Assembly (NCBI RefSeq): GCF_000189635.1
Contig: NW_002476089.1
Location: forward strand, 62,001-126,000
DNA length: 64,000 bases
DNA from: Tetrahymena thermophila SB210
Lineage: Eukaryota; Ciliophora; Oligohymenophorea; Hymenostomatida; Tetrahymenidae
Reading direction: 5' to 3'
Shown in pieces: positions 26,198-38,128 of this stretch. The notes beneath the pieces were generated by a model. The model saw only the letters and a list, made by a program, of their open reading frames with translations, had not been told where the DNA came from and searched no databases. A program made the position numbers and the translations under genes. Within the stretch, counting starts at the first letter, position 1. Every line of letters begins with the position of its first letter.

Positions 26198-29100
26198 TCA
26201 AACAAAAGATTTTTGTCTTGCAAAATTTTTAGCCTTTTGATCCTATTTTTCTTAATAGTCAGTGTATTTTTTAATTTATTGTGGGTAATTATTATTATAA
26301 AAGTAATATTAGAATATTTATATCTTGTCAAAATACCAATAAATTATTTTATCTTAATTTAAATGTTTACTATTTTAATGTCTGTGGTGTTTGTCTGATT
26401 CCATAAAATCTTAAAAATCTATTTCTGAATTTTAAATGTTTGTTTTTGTTGTTTTTTTAAGATCTTGCTCTACTTTATAAGGTATTGAGCCACTTTTTTA
26501 AGAAATTTTTGTCATCATTTTCGATAGTTATGAATGAATTTGTTCTTTTTTAGAATTACCATTTCTTAGATCCCTTACTGATATTGTAGGCTACAGTGAA
26601 GTGCTTTAGCAGTTAATACTAGATGAATTCTTCAATGAATTCTTTTTCTTTTAGAGATTAGAACTCAACGTGCTTTGTTTCTCAATCATTTTGTTAGAAC
26701 CAAAGTACTTTTACTTACTTGAAGGAGTATGATTCTAACTCTAGTTAATTTATCTCTTATTAGGGCCAGTATCTATTGTAGGTATTCTTTGAATGTTAAA
26801 TAAAGAATTTTATGAGGAAGTTTTTTCATGTTATTATTATTGTTATAATTATTATTATTACAGATGAATAACATCCTGAAAGTACACATCATAGCTTCTA
26901 TGCTGTATGTAGGAAGGCATTTATTGGATTGATTTTTTGGAAATATAATCATCTTCTATTTAATCAATAATAAACGTATCTTCATCTACAGCAGATAACT
27001 AAGACTTTACTCTCACTCTATTTGATAATTACTAATTATTCTAAATTTATTAGTTTATTGATATACTAATATCGTTTTATTTCAAATTATAGAGCGATTA
27101 AGCACTTTATCTTTATAATTCTGTAGTCAATTAATTCGTTTATTAAGTATACGTTTATTAAGCCTCATCTAATCTTAATTCGTTAAAGCTGCTTATTTTT
27201 AATGAATCATCATAGTTAATTTACTTACTAAATAAATTATCTTTAATTTATTATTTTAGTTTTTCTCTTTACGAAGTTCTTGATTAAAATTTTTTCATAT
27301 TTGATGATACGGTATTAGGATTATCAAGACTTATAGATTCATACTGTTTCTAATCAAGTTCATTATTTTCCTCAAAACTCTTTTCTAAAATTTTTAATTC
27401 TTCAAGACTTCCAAATAGCTCTTCATTTTATTCTAAATTTGACTAATCTTAACTGTTTTCTTATGATTCATCCATTATTTCTTATTGTGTAAATTCAATT
27501 CGATTGGTAGATTGCATTCCATAGTTACTTTTTAACTCAAATAGGTTATCTTCAATTTATCGTTGATCTAAAAGTGAATGGAAATACTTTTACTTCCTTT
27601 TTTAATTTAGATTTCCTCTAGCTTAGCTTTGAGAGAAGTTATTTTTAGAATGCAGAATTTAATTTGACCTATCAAAATGCAGTAGAATGCACTACTAATT
27701 GATGTGCTATCTACTATTACAAAACTAGCAATGAACTTAAAGCTAATTAAAATCCTTATTATATAAAATCCTATCTTTTAATTCCATAAACATTTCTCGG
27801 TCTTTTTAATTTAGCATAATAATTCTGTCTAACTCTTTCCTAGATAACCTTAAAATTGTAGTATATTCTAGGCTTTATGCCTTTTATATTAATTAAGTGT
27901 CAAGAATCAAACCCAAAAGCCCAAAATAATCTCCTTTCTAATATATTTCACCTTAAAAAGAATTGTCAACTTAGTTTGTCTTTTTTATTCTTTACAGCTC
28001 CATAAGCTTATCAAGCAATCTTTGTTGTGTAATAAAGTAATTTTATTAGTTTATGGGCTATGCTAATCTATCATAATTTTCACAAACTTTAACTATAATT
28101 TAAAAATTAAAAATTAACAAAGCTTAAATGGATTAAAAATTAATTTAAAAATATTAATAAAATTATCCATTATTATATTTTAATTCTTTATTTAGGCAAA
28201 AATTAAAGATTATTTAAATAATTTATTGGTTGATAGATAATACTATAAATAAGCCTCTAAATTTTAATTCAAATAAAAGTTTATTTCTTAAAATTTTTTT
28301 TACTTAAAATACCTTAATTTTATTTATTTTTATTATTATACTTTTTTTTATCTGCAATTCTCAAAATACAAAAATAAGCGAGGTTGTGAACGAAAAGTTC
28401 AAAATAAAAAAATCTTTATGAAGGGTGATGAGTTATAAAAAAAGTTGTAAAATATTTATTTTTGATTTCTAAATTTAAATTATCTGCTATAAAGTCAATA
28501 TCTTGCGATAAATTAATGGAGAAAATGATTTTGAATTTAAATTAATAAATAAATAAACGACAAATGTAATTACCCTTTCCATCTATGATAATATATAGAT
28601 AATGCTCAGATTACTTTAATTCACTGTCAACAATAGTTTCTTGAGGTGTATAATAAACTTCTTCAACACTCATACAAATCTGTTAAAGGGTACTTTCACT
28701 AAATAAATTAGTCAGAAAAGGACAGTATTTCAAAATTTTTTAGTTGGAAGATACAAGCAATTCTTTAAGCATTCTTGAATTTACTTTTTATAGAGTAGCT
28801 TTTTCTTCTACAATATTAGTTCTCAGCTGTTACTAATAATACTTTTTTAGATTAATATTTGCTCTTCTTTTTAAACTTCTACAATAAATTAAATAACTGT
28901 TAGTATAAATAAAAATATATAATAAATATTTAATTTAAGTTACATTTCTATTTTTTTCCTCTTCATATATTAATTTAGTATGTTAAGGTCTTTGTTGAAA
29001 TCCTCAGTATTTTTATTAAGTTTACTTAATATGCTAGCTATTGCAGATAAAATATACCCAAATGCGATACTAGAAAGTATCATACAAAATGTAGTAAAAA

Positions 29101-30878
29101 CTAATTCTAAGTTTGTAGATGGAGTTGGTTATTAAACATTAAGCATGACTGTAAAAGCCCAATACATGCATTACAAATAATTAGTTATCTAATCTTGAGA
29201 AGAGTACAATACTTCGCTTTAGCTCCATATTTTTTATTCTTGATAGTTTAATTCTAACTAAACAACAACATATTTTAAGCAGGCAAGTATATGACCAAAA
29301 AGAAGCATTTTCATTATTAGTTTAAAAAGTTAAAAAATAGAATGATTATCTAACATTTATAGAATGTAGAACTCTAAGTTATCTAGCATAATCATAATGC
29401 CTTTCATCTTAAGCAACAGAGGTAAATGAAAAAGGATACTAACATAAATATTTGACGAATGAAGGTTCTCAAATATGATAGGAAGTACCTCAAAGAAAAA
29501 ATACTCTTTTAAAAATGTCTTCATAATAATCCTTCTATCTTCAGTGAATTCGTTATCATGATACATAGCTGTATTCATCTAAATCAACATATCAGCTATC
29601 CAAACTACTTATGCGACTTAATGTATCATCGTAGATAATTAATTTATAGAATAGCTTCCAAAACATATTTTAAGTGAAATTACATAGAGATAAAAACAAT
29701 TAAAAATAACTATTATTGAATTAAATAAAATTCTCCACTTCTGTTCAGGATTAAATAGTGGTATTTTAACTTTGTCAATAATTTTTTTAATTTTAATACC
29801 AATCAAATCAATAATTTTGACATGCATAGATATCCTATGATCTTAGTCAACATAGTCAGATTTATCACCAATTTTCAATCTCACCTTTTCGGTTAACTAT
29901 TTAGTCTTTCCAGAGTAGGTTTTATTGTAAAAGAAGGCTTTAATTCTTTAATAAAACCTATCTATATCATCTTATTTAATTTTCTTTTTAAAAGTGCTCT
30001 TTGTATATTCTTATACGTTATTCTGTTTGTTATTTGCTTTATTCCTTTTTTTTTTAAATTAGTAAAATGAAAACATTTTTTATATTATTGATTTTATAAT
30101 AATTCATATAAAATTAATTTAAAAGTTGTATTCTTATACGTTATTCTGTTTGTTATTTGCTTTATTACTTTTTTTTTATAATTAGTAAAATGAAAACATT
30201 TTTTATATTATTGACTTTATAATAATTAAAATAAAATTAATTTAAAAATTAGAATTAAGTATTTTCTTCATGAAAAATTATTAAATTTAATAAAATGTAT
30301 TTTTATTTTTTTTACACATTGGTAGTAAGGTGCTTTTTATCTGCCCTCTAACCACTTTATTTTTTCTTCCTGCTCAATGTATCACTAACGTCACACTTTT
30401 AATTTGAAAGAACGCTTTATAATGTCAATCTATCTGAGGGTCGCTCCACTATTACTCCTTGATCTTTTTAATTAGTAGAGCGAAAATGTTCTTCTAATTA
30501 TCCTGATTCTTTCTTTGGTTAATCTGAAAAATAAGATTAATTTAAAATCAAATTCTAGTCATATTAAGATAGCTAATGCTTTTTTTTAGTAATGCTACCA
30601 TGATTACTATTTTGTTTAAGTGCTTCATTATCAGAATAATCCTCACTCTGCTTCTTTGAATTAATAAAATTGATAATGTAAGAGCTATCTCCATCTTGTT
30701 TGTTATCATCTACATTAGTTTCATAAAATCTTTTTGAATTGATTATTTTTTGATTATCATATTAACCTTATTTGGTCTTAAAATCAAGTGTACATTAATT
30801 TAGTTTAGCATCTTCGTATTCTAATTATTTAGAAACATCATTTGTATATTCGAAATCTGCTTAATTCTAGTTTTGCAT
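26198..30878 (-). CDS. Cyclic-nucleotide-gated/EAG-type cation channel, non-canonical pore
   Basis: Four exons read leftward (30878-30316, 30044-28944, 28878-28574, 28062-26198) sum to 3,834 nt, giving 1,277 residues with all splice phases matching. The N-terminus is polar. S1 lies in NPEQKWRILFNSIIVIFNCF. The S4-like helix (LPLLLKMKGIMIMLDNL) has few basic residues. The pore region reads YWAFTVMLNVQQPTPSTNLE, then S6 (TTFCMILSSIAFGYILSAI). The C-linker and cyclic-nucleotide-binding fold follow (PQETIVDSELKQSEHYLYII, IYQKGDYFGLLGL), and then the C..C...H...C motif typical of ciliate channels of this family. About 600 Gln/Ser-rich residues make the tail. The family normally has TVGYGD in the filter; here that is replaced by LNVQQP, so potassium selectivity is doubtful and it may be a regulatory subunit. 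A membrane location, probably ciliary or plasma membrane, is inferred. Divergent from the gene at 32515. Confidence 0.85.
30003..30250. repeat. Tandem duplication (~120 bp x2) over a splice acceptor
   Basis: Two adjacent near-identical copies, about 30003-30125 and 30128-30250. They share ttcttatacgttattctgtt and agtaaaatgaaaacattttt and differ by a few substitutions and short indels. In the minus-strand channel gene each copy carries a poly-A/AAG acceptor plus the first about 40 bases of exon 2. The left copy (acceptor at 30045-30046) gives the frame that continues into the channel; the right copy lies inside intron 1. Confidence 0.85.
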
Positions 30879-32514
30879 CTTTTAAATTGAAACTTTCTTT
30901 ACTAATGCTAATTATAAATTTAATTCTATAAAATGAATTTATTTATTTTTCTGACTTTGTTTATATTTTACTAAAGAATAAACTAGAAGTAGAAGTATGC
31001 TTTACTTTTTTAATAAAAAAATTATAAACTCTTAACTATTATATGTTATCAATAGATTGAGTTTATTTATTATAATTGATTTAACTCAAAAATTGTGAGT
31101 AATATGCATATATTTTTTCTAAATTTATTTATCCAATAGTTTAAAACAAACAAAGACTACACTAACTAACCTATCCTGCTCTTTACTAATTCATAACTCA
31201 TAAATAATCAGGATTATTTTCTTTTTATTTTTGCCTACAATTATATTTCAATATATTTAAATAAAAACTAACCACCATTTAAGTTTAATTGAAAAAAAAA
31301 TATTTTGGAATTCTATTTATCATAAATTTATTGTTTAATGTTAATAATACTTTGAATAATTCAAGAAAAAAATTCAATAAAATATTTAAAAATTTAAAAA
31401 AAAACAATTAAAAAGGCAATAGTTTAAAACTAAAATTTAACCTTTGCATAATAATAAACCCTTTCCACCAAGAAAATCTGAATAAAAATAAAATATGTTA
31501 AAATAAAATGGATGATTCTTAATTCAAAATTCATTAAAGCAGCTAAAGTGTTTTTTTAGTAAAAAACTCTGTTAAGAATAATAAAAGAATTAAAAATTAC
31601 CAAAGTTTAACTAAAGTTGATAATAAATACTTCAAAAATAAAATTTAATTATTTTATATAATAAATTAGGTTATTAAAATATTTTAGGTCTATTATTGCT
31701 TTTAACAAGCAAGAAAAATTATTAAGTTATAAAATAAATATTATACATAGTTAAATAATTCATAACCACTAAATATCATTTTATGGTTAATTTTATTTAA
31801 TTTTTATAATTAAAAACTTTTAAAAATTGCAAAAAATTATTATCAAATAAAAGTAAGTATGCATACCTTTTAGATTCATTATTAAGTATTAAACTATGTG
31901 TTATAATATCATTTTTTACATACATTTAATTTCTTATTTGACTTTTTAAATGTAATTATATTTAAAAATAAAATATCAAATTACATTGATTATATTAAAA
32001 AACAAATACTTGAAAATTTAAAAATTAATTTTTATAGAAGAGGCAAGCAAGCAAATAAATTAATTAATTTGATAGATATGTCACCCTTTAGTACTATATA
32101 AAAAAATAGATAGGATATTAATTTAAAGCTTAAATTTTAGTCAATTTACGTGTAATAAATTCATAATATCTGATTAAATTTCATTTAAATGGTATTTGAA
32201 TTTAAAAATTGTTTATTGATTAATATTTAAAGAGAAAATAAATAAATAATATCTATTATTTATAAATTATTTTTGTACTAATATAATTAAGTCTATGTAT
32301 GAGACCAAAACCATCAATTTATCATATTTTATTTAAATTTTTATCATCTACATAAATTTATTCTTTCACTTTACAATTAATTGTATATTTTTTAAGGATT
32401 ATTCAAGCAGTTTACAACAAAGCGTTAAACAAATTATTAAATTTAGATATTGTTCTGCTTTTAATAATTAATTAAATAAGTATACTATTATTTTGTTTAA
32501 AAAAATAAATAAAA
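30879..32514. other. Divergent intergenic region (shared upstream)
   Basis: About 1.6 kb of AT-rich DNA between the divergent channel and phosphotransferase genes, so both promoters should lie here. I see no coding frame, RNA gene or distinctive element. Confidence 0.5.
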
Positions 32515-35500
32515 ATGAAAGATAAGACATATAGTATTAGGTTAGTTATCATCCCCTTCTTACTTTTAATTGTATTAGCATTAGGGTCTTCGATTCTATT
32601 AGTGCTTTTTTACGATAGGTATTTTAGTGGGTTTATGTTGGAAAACAAAAATACATTTTGCTAAGATTATTATGATAGTTTCATAAAAGATAAAAAAGAA
32701 AATGAGGTTGACAAATAATCTTTAAACTATTTGATATGCCATCACTCTATGAAAAAGAAACACTTCATATGGTTTAATATGGATGGTTTTTCATATGATC
32801 AAATTAAATAGTTGAAAGCAGAAATATCAAATGACATTTTAATTTATAAAGTAATTTACTTTTTATTTTATCTAATTTTTTGAATACAACGAAAGAAAGA
32901 TGGAGTTAAAGTTAACACTTTCAAAAATTACTAGTAATTTTTCCTCATTTTTTAAATAGTCTGTTGGTCCTCATTATAGATAAACAGGAGCGATACATGA
33001 AACATATATGACAGGAAAGCCTTCACTAAATTTAATAGGAGGATAAGTTTCGGTAGATAACATAGCAATATAAATAGCCAAAGCTAAAGAATATGAAAAT
33101 TAATAAAAGGTTTGGCTTTTAGGTTCAAAATTTCCTATATTCACACTAATATCAAGTTATGTAGATTATAGTAAGGTGGACTCGGAGGATGGAATGCTTA
33201 AATTGATATGTAAAAACTAAACAGATAGCAGTCAAGCCTCATTTGTTTTCGATGGTAGGTTTGACATGGAAAAGTTTGATGTAAGAACTGGAGTTCGCTT
33301 CAATAGAACATATTTCGAAGAATATTTAGAAAAAGAAATTCCTACTTATTTACCTTAAGATGATTTTAATAAAAAAATACTTGATTGTTTAACTACAGGA
33401 CCTTTAGTAAATAAAGATTTAACTCCAAGTAAATATTTTATTCTATTATTCATAAAAATTAAGTTAAATTTAAAAAAGGATTTTAAAAGACAAAAAATTG
33501 CTTTCTTTTTTAGATAATTCAATCATAATTTATCATTTTGTGTATTTAAATAAATAGATCATTCAATAATTTATTACTCTTCTCAGACAGATTCGTTAAA
33601 TCATGCATATTCAAAATCTCACTCTTATAACTTCTTCCAATTCTTTTAGTTAAATAAGTTATTTATATAGCTAATTAAATACTTTTAGGCTAATTTAAAA
33701 GATACAGTAATTTTTATAAGCAGTGATCATGGAGGATAGTTTTTTAATGGTGAAGATAATTTTTGCAATCATGGATGCGTAAATGGATCTAATCATGGTA
33801 TTCTCTTAGTAGCTTCTAGCGATACAGTTGGAAAAGGTCATGAAGCTGAAATTAGCTATTTAGATCTAATGCCAACTATTGCTTAATACATGAAAGGTAT
33901 TAATTTAAATTTCAAAATACTAAGAATTTACAAAACAATTTTTTTATATTAGGTGTTAACCTTCCTCTTTTTAATAGAGGTGTCAGCCATCCATTTTAAA
34001 AAGGAGTATTTGAATATGAAATCCTAGCATTACATTCGAAATTTATTTAATTGAGGGAAGCTTTAAAAAAGATAGATCAAGTAAAATTAAAGGATGAATT
34101 AGATATGGAGTCAAAGTATAATGATATTATGAAGGAAAAGGACTTAAAAAATGAAAAATAAAGATAAATTTTAGAAGATTATCGCAACACTATAAAAATT
34201 TTATAAAAGCAAGCATTAGAATCAGAACTAAGTAAAAAAGATTTCAAGCTAGTTAATTTGATTATTTTGCTTTGCTTGATTGGATTAATCTATATAGTAG
34301 CAGTTAACTATAAAACCGCTTTAGAGTAGTGGAAATAGCTATAATTAATGTAAAAGGTTCTTATAGGCATAATATGCATCTTCTATTATAGTGAAAATAT
34401 TTTTGTTTTTAGCATTTCTAATATCGGGCTAGACTTTTATTCAAATGCTTTCTATGTAAATATAGCATGCATAGTACTGTTCATAATATTTTTTTCATTC
34501 TACGATTTCACATCAAAAACAATCCCATAAATGCAGCTGTCATTCCATAAATCAGATATTCGACATGAAGACGATTATGAGTCTTAACATCTTTAATAGA
34601 AATCAACTTTGCCTTAATATCAGCAAGTTCCAGGAGGTAAAAATGAAACTCTTGATATGTTTAGCCAAGAAAATGAAAATAGATTTAATATAAGGCAGAT
34701 TTTTAAAAAAATTAAGCATTTACCATTTTTGTTGAGTAATAAGATTTCACAGTTCTTAACACTTTAAAGATGTTTGGTTTTAATACTAATATATTACATA
34801 ATCTTTTTAGTATTAATTAAATATGATTCTTTTGTATACACTAAGCAGTTCTTTATGGAAACAACAACAAAATGGGACAGTTTTAACTTATTTAACTACA
34901 CAATCTTCATTCTTTTTTACTTTTATCCAAAGGTTAAATCTATGTAAATAAATTGGCTATTAACCGTCTACTATTTCTTCTTATTTGTGATAATGATTAA
35001 ATACGACTTAATTGACCTTAGATATCTAATTCATAAAACTACAGATTAAGTATTTTGGTGTAGATTTATAACTGGCTATACAATTGCAGGAATGATTTAT
35101 AATTTTGTCAGAGGATATAAATTATTGCGTAAAGACAGAGAGGAGTAATCAAATCAAAAATTGAGCATCTTCCAAAACTCAACAGTAAGAGACACTAATA
35201 GCCCAGCCTATAATGCAAAGAAAAAGTTTTTCCTGTTTCTTCATTTAGATCTAACTATATTCGTATTCTGGGTTTCTGATGAAGTAGAGAGACTTTACTT
35301 GATTATCTTTTACTTTACTCTAATTGTTATTATAAATAAAATGAATCTAATATTCAATATTGTTTAAGCCTAAAACAATAAAGGATTGCTTAATGATTTT
35401 ATAATAAACTTTTTCTTTATAGTCATAATATTTAAAAATGCATAAATTATCTATTCTGCATTTAAAGGTACTTTATCACTAGATATCAACCTCTACTCAG

Positions 35501-36011
35501 GCAACAAAACTATAGGAGAGTAACAAATTTAATTAATTACTTTATTTTAAAAATATTAATTCTTACAAAAATAAAAATAGATTTTAAGATCAAACTCCAA
35601 TATGCACTGCTATCCTATTTGGTATCGATAAATTGCTAATTATGATATTCTCTTACATGGATATTATCTAGAAATTCTTAAGAGTTTCGATTAAAGAATA
35701 TGCAATTAAATTTGGTAAAATCAATTTTTTAATATTAAATTAATGTAACTTTTTTTGCTAAATATATAGACAATTCTTCTAAAGGATTGCTTGCAATTAT
35801 GTTTATTAAAATTCTGATTTCTGGTATTTAGACTTGCTATAACTTTTTTGATGAAACTTCCTTTTTGAGTTTGTTCTTATGGTTTGCATCAATCTCAGCT
35901 GTGATTATTTTCTCAATCCTACCTTATGCAGTATTTAAATTAATTTTATCTATCATTAGCTTACCTCTAAAACTTAGCTTTTAAAAGCAATCTCACCATC
36001 TCTCAGTCTGA
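32515..36011 (+). CDS. GPI ethanolamine-phosphate-transferase-like membrane enzyme (PIG-O/PIG-G type)
   Basis: Six exons (32515-32850, 32900-33428, 33558-33896, 33953-35519, 35581-35714, 35770-36011) total 3,147 nt in phase, giving 1,048 residues, close to the roughly 1,000-1,100 of PIG-O/PIG-G. An N-terminal signal-anchor helix (VIIPFLLLIVLALGSSILLV) precedes a lumenal alkaline-phosphatase-superfamily domain. Metal-ligand candidates are FIWFNMDGFSYD near residue 95 and FISSDHGGQFFNGEDN near residue 370, with a candidate nucleophile in YRQTGAIHETYMTGK. The C-terminal half has about ten membrane helices. The known family adds ethanolamine phosphate to GPI-anchor mannoses in the ER, which links two proteins or membranes through the anchor. 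Which mannose, or whether it is truly PIG-O rather than PIG-G, cannot be decided by eye. It would serve the GPI-anchored surface proteins common in these cells. Confidence 0.75.
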
Positions 36012-36337
36012 ATTCTTATTTTCAAACAAATAAATAAATTCAATTTAGAATATTTTTAATAAATTTTAGAATACAGTAAGTTTGTTTTTTTATTTAAAAA
36101 TAAATGTTTGTATATTTTGTATTAAATATTAATTATTAAAATATTTTAACATTTATTTATTTATTAAATTATGTTAATAATAACTTGTGATATATTTATA
36201 ATCTAAAAGAAATATAATTTGCAAGATATTTACTACATTATTAAATTTTTAATTAAAACCAACAAATAATATTTAAATCATATAAATCACACACAAGTTT
36301 CTCTCTACCTATTATTTAAATTTATTAAATTTTAAAA
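36012..36337. other. AT-rich intergenic spacer
   Basis: Short spacer with the 3' flank of the transferase gene and the upstream region of the NAP gene. Nothing recognised. Confidence 0.5.
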
Positions 36338-37760
36338 ATGGATGAAGAATTAAAAGCAGTTATTACAATTAAAGATGAGTACTAATTAGTCAAATAAAAA
36401 ATGGAATAGTAAATTTAATAAAAACTATAAAATGAAGGATATTACTAATTGATTCACCTTTATTAACTGAAAGATGATCTCGAATAAGAAAATAAAATAT
36501 ATTAATCTAAAGTCAAGGAAATCTTGGAAAAATATAAAACTCTAGGATAATAAATATTCTAAAGTGTAAATTAAATTTTCTTAAAAAACAAAAATTATTT
36601 TAAATTCATAAATGCAATTTAGTAATAAGATATTATATCTGGCCGCAGAAAAGAATTCTAGTTTTCGAAAGAAGAAACAGCTGATTTAGATAGATACTTT
36701 AATATAACAAATCATAATGATTAAAGGGCTAAAAATGAAAGATTTGCTTCTCATGAAGTATTGCCAATCAGCAATTACTGGTTTATGGCCTTTAAGAACT
36801 TTGATTTGGTTAAGCCATATGTCAAAGAAAAAGACGATTAAATTTTAAAGCATCTTCATAATATATTTGTCAATATTGGCGATAAATCTTCAATAGAATT
36901 AAAATTTGAATTCAAAGTATACTTACACTTAATTAAAATTTTTACTTTTTTATGTATTCAAAGCTTATTTTTTGTAATTTTTTTTTTATACATTAGGAAA
37001 ATGAATTCTTTTAAAATTAATATCTTGTCAAAGTATTTTTTTTAAATGATAATATGGAACCAGAAAGAAGTAAAAATTAAAAAAAATATTTTAAATAAAA
37101 AATCTGTAAAATATTTAAAACTAAAAAGGTGAAGGTACACAAATCGAATGGTATGAAGGTAAAGATGTGTGCAGAAAAACTGTTAAAAAAGTAAATTTAA
37201 ATGTAAGGCAATCCATAAATTATAATTTATTTTCTAGAGTTAAAAAAATAGAAAAACAGGTGCAATAAGAGTAATTACTCATGAAGTTGAAGATGAGAGT
37301 TTCTTTAATTTTTTTAATTCTCTCAACTTAGAAGAAATTAAATTAATGGGTTAAAAAAAAGAAAATTCTTTAATTTAATAAAATAAATATATCGATAGAA
37401 TGAATATTGACTATGATATTGCAAGAGCTATTATTGATGAACTGCTCCCATATAGCTTAGAATATTATTTGGATGTTAGAAGGCTGAAATCAAAACAAGC
37501 TGAAGTATAAGATCTTAACTTTTTAAAAGAAATTAATGAAAGTGTAAGTGATTCAAGTGACAGCGATGGTGGTGATAATTAAAAAAATGATAATTCCCCT
37601 ACGAAACAAAGCCAAAATAACAAAGGAAAGAAAGATATTAAAGACACTTCAAAAGTATTTAAAAATTTTACTTTTTAAAATAATAAAATTTTTTTAAAAT
37701 TATTTTTAAAAGGATAAAAGTGGAGTTTAAGATAATACAAACGAATGCAAATAATATTGA
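36338..37760 (+). CDS. Nucleosome assembly protein (NAP) family histone chaperone
   Basis: Five exons (36338-36916, 36997-37069, 37129-37190, 37238-37654, 37713-37760) sum to 1,179 nt, giving 392 residues in phase. After an N-terminal coiled-coil rich in Lys, Glu and Gln comes the NAP fold: ISNYWFMAFKNFDLVKPYVK, then EGTQIEWYEGKDVCRKTVKK, KTGAIRVITHEVEDESFFNF and PYSLEYYLDVRR. The family usually has IPRAVLYFTGEA near the end, here replaced by LLPYSLEYYLDVRR, a modest divergence. The C-terminus has a Ser/Asp-rich segment (SDSSDSDGGDN) instead of the long acidic tail of NAP1. NAP/SET proteins bind H2A-H2B and shuttle histones between cytoplasm and nucleus. Which paralogue this is cannot be settled from sequence alone. 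Confidence 0.88.
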
Positions 37761-38128
37761 TAATACTGTTAAAATAAGCTTTAGTATTTATTGGTAGAAG
37801 ATTTTATTTTTGATTTATATTTTGGGTTTGTTTGTTTTCTTGTTTGTGATATTATTTAGTGTTAGATTGATAGAAAGTCTTAAAATTTTTCAAGAAATTA
37901 TAAATTTATTCAAATATCTAGTAAGCTTTTAGTTAAAACATTTACCTACATTTAATTTGTAAGGTTGAAATTATTTTGATATATTTATAGGATTGCAAGA
38001 AAACTAATCATCCTTCTACTATATTGTTTATATAGTTCTTCAGAAATCGAAGCAAGATATTTTTAATTATCAAAAAAATTAAAATTAAAAATAGTAAAGT
38101 TTTAGAAATTTAGAATCTTCACAATTAA
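37761..38128. other. Intergenic spacer
   Basis: 3' flank of the NAP gene and upstream of the ankyrin-TPR gene. AT-rich; no gene recognised. Confidence 0.5.

Noticed and set aside
33429-33600. Apparent -1 frameshift in the catalytic part of the PIG-like gene
   Set aside because: Using the acceptor at 33556-33557 instead of an earlier AG restores a single frame, and total exon length becomes an exact multiple of three.
35520-35770. Apparent frame break or in-frame TGA near the 3' end of the PIG-like gene
   Set aside because: Recognising a GTAACA..AAATAG intron at 35520-35580 together with the intron 35715-35769 gives one continuous frame to TGA 36011.
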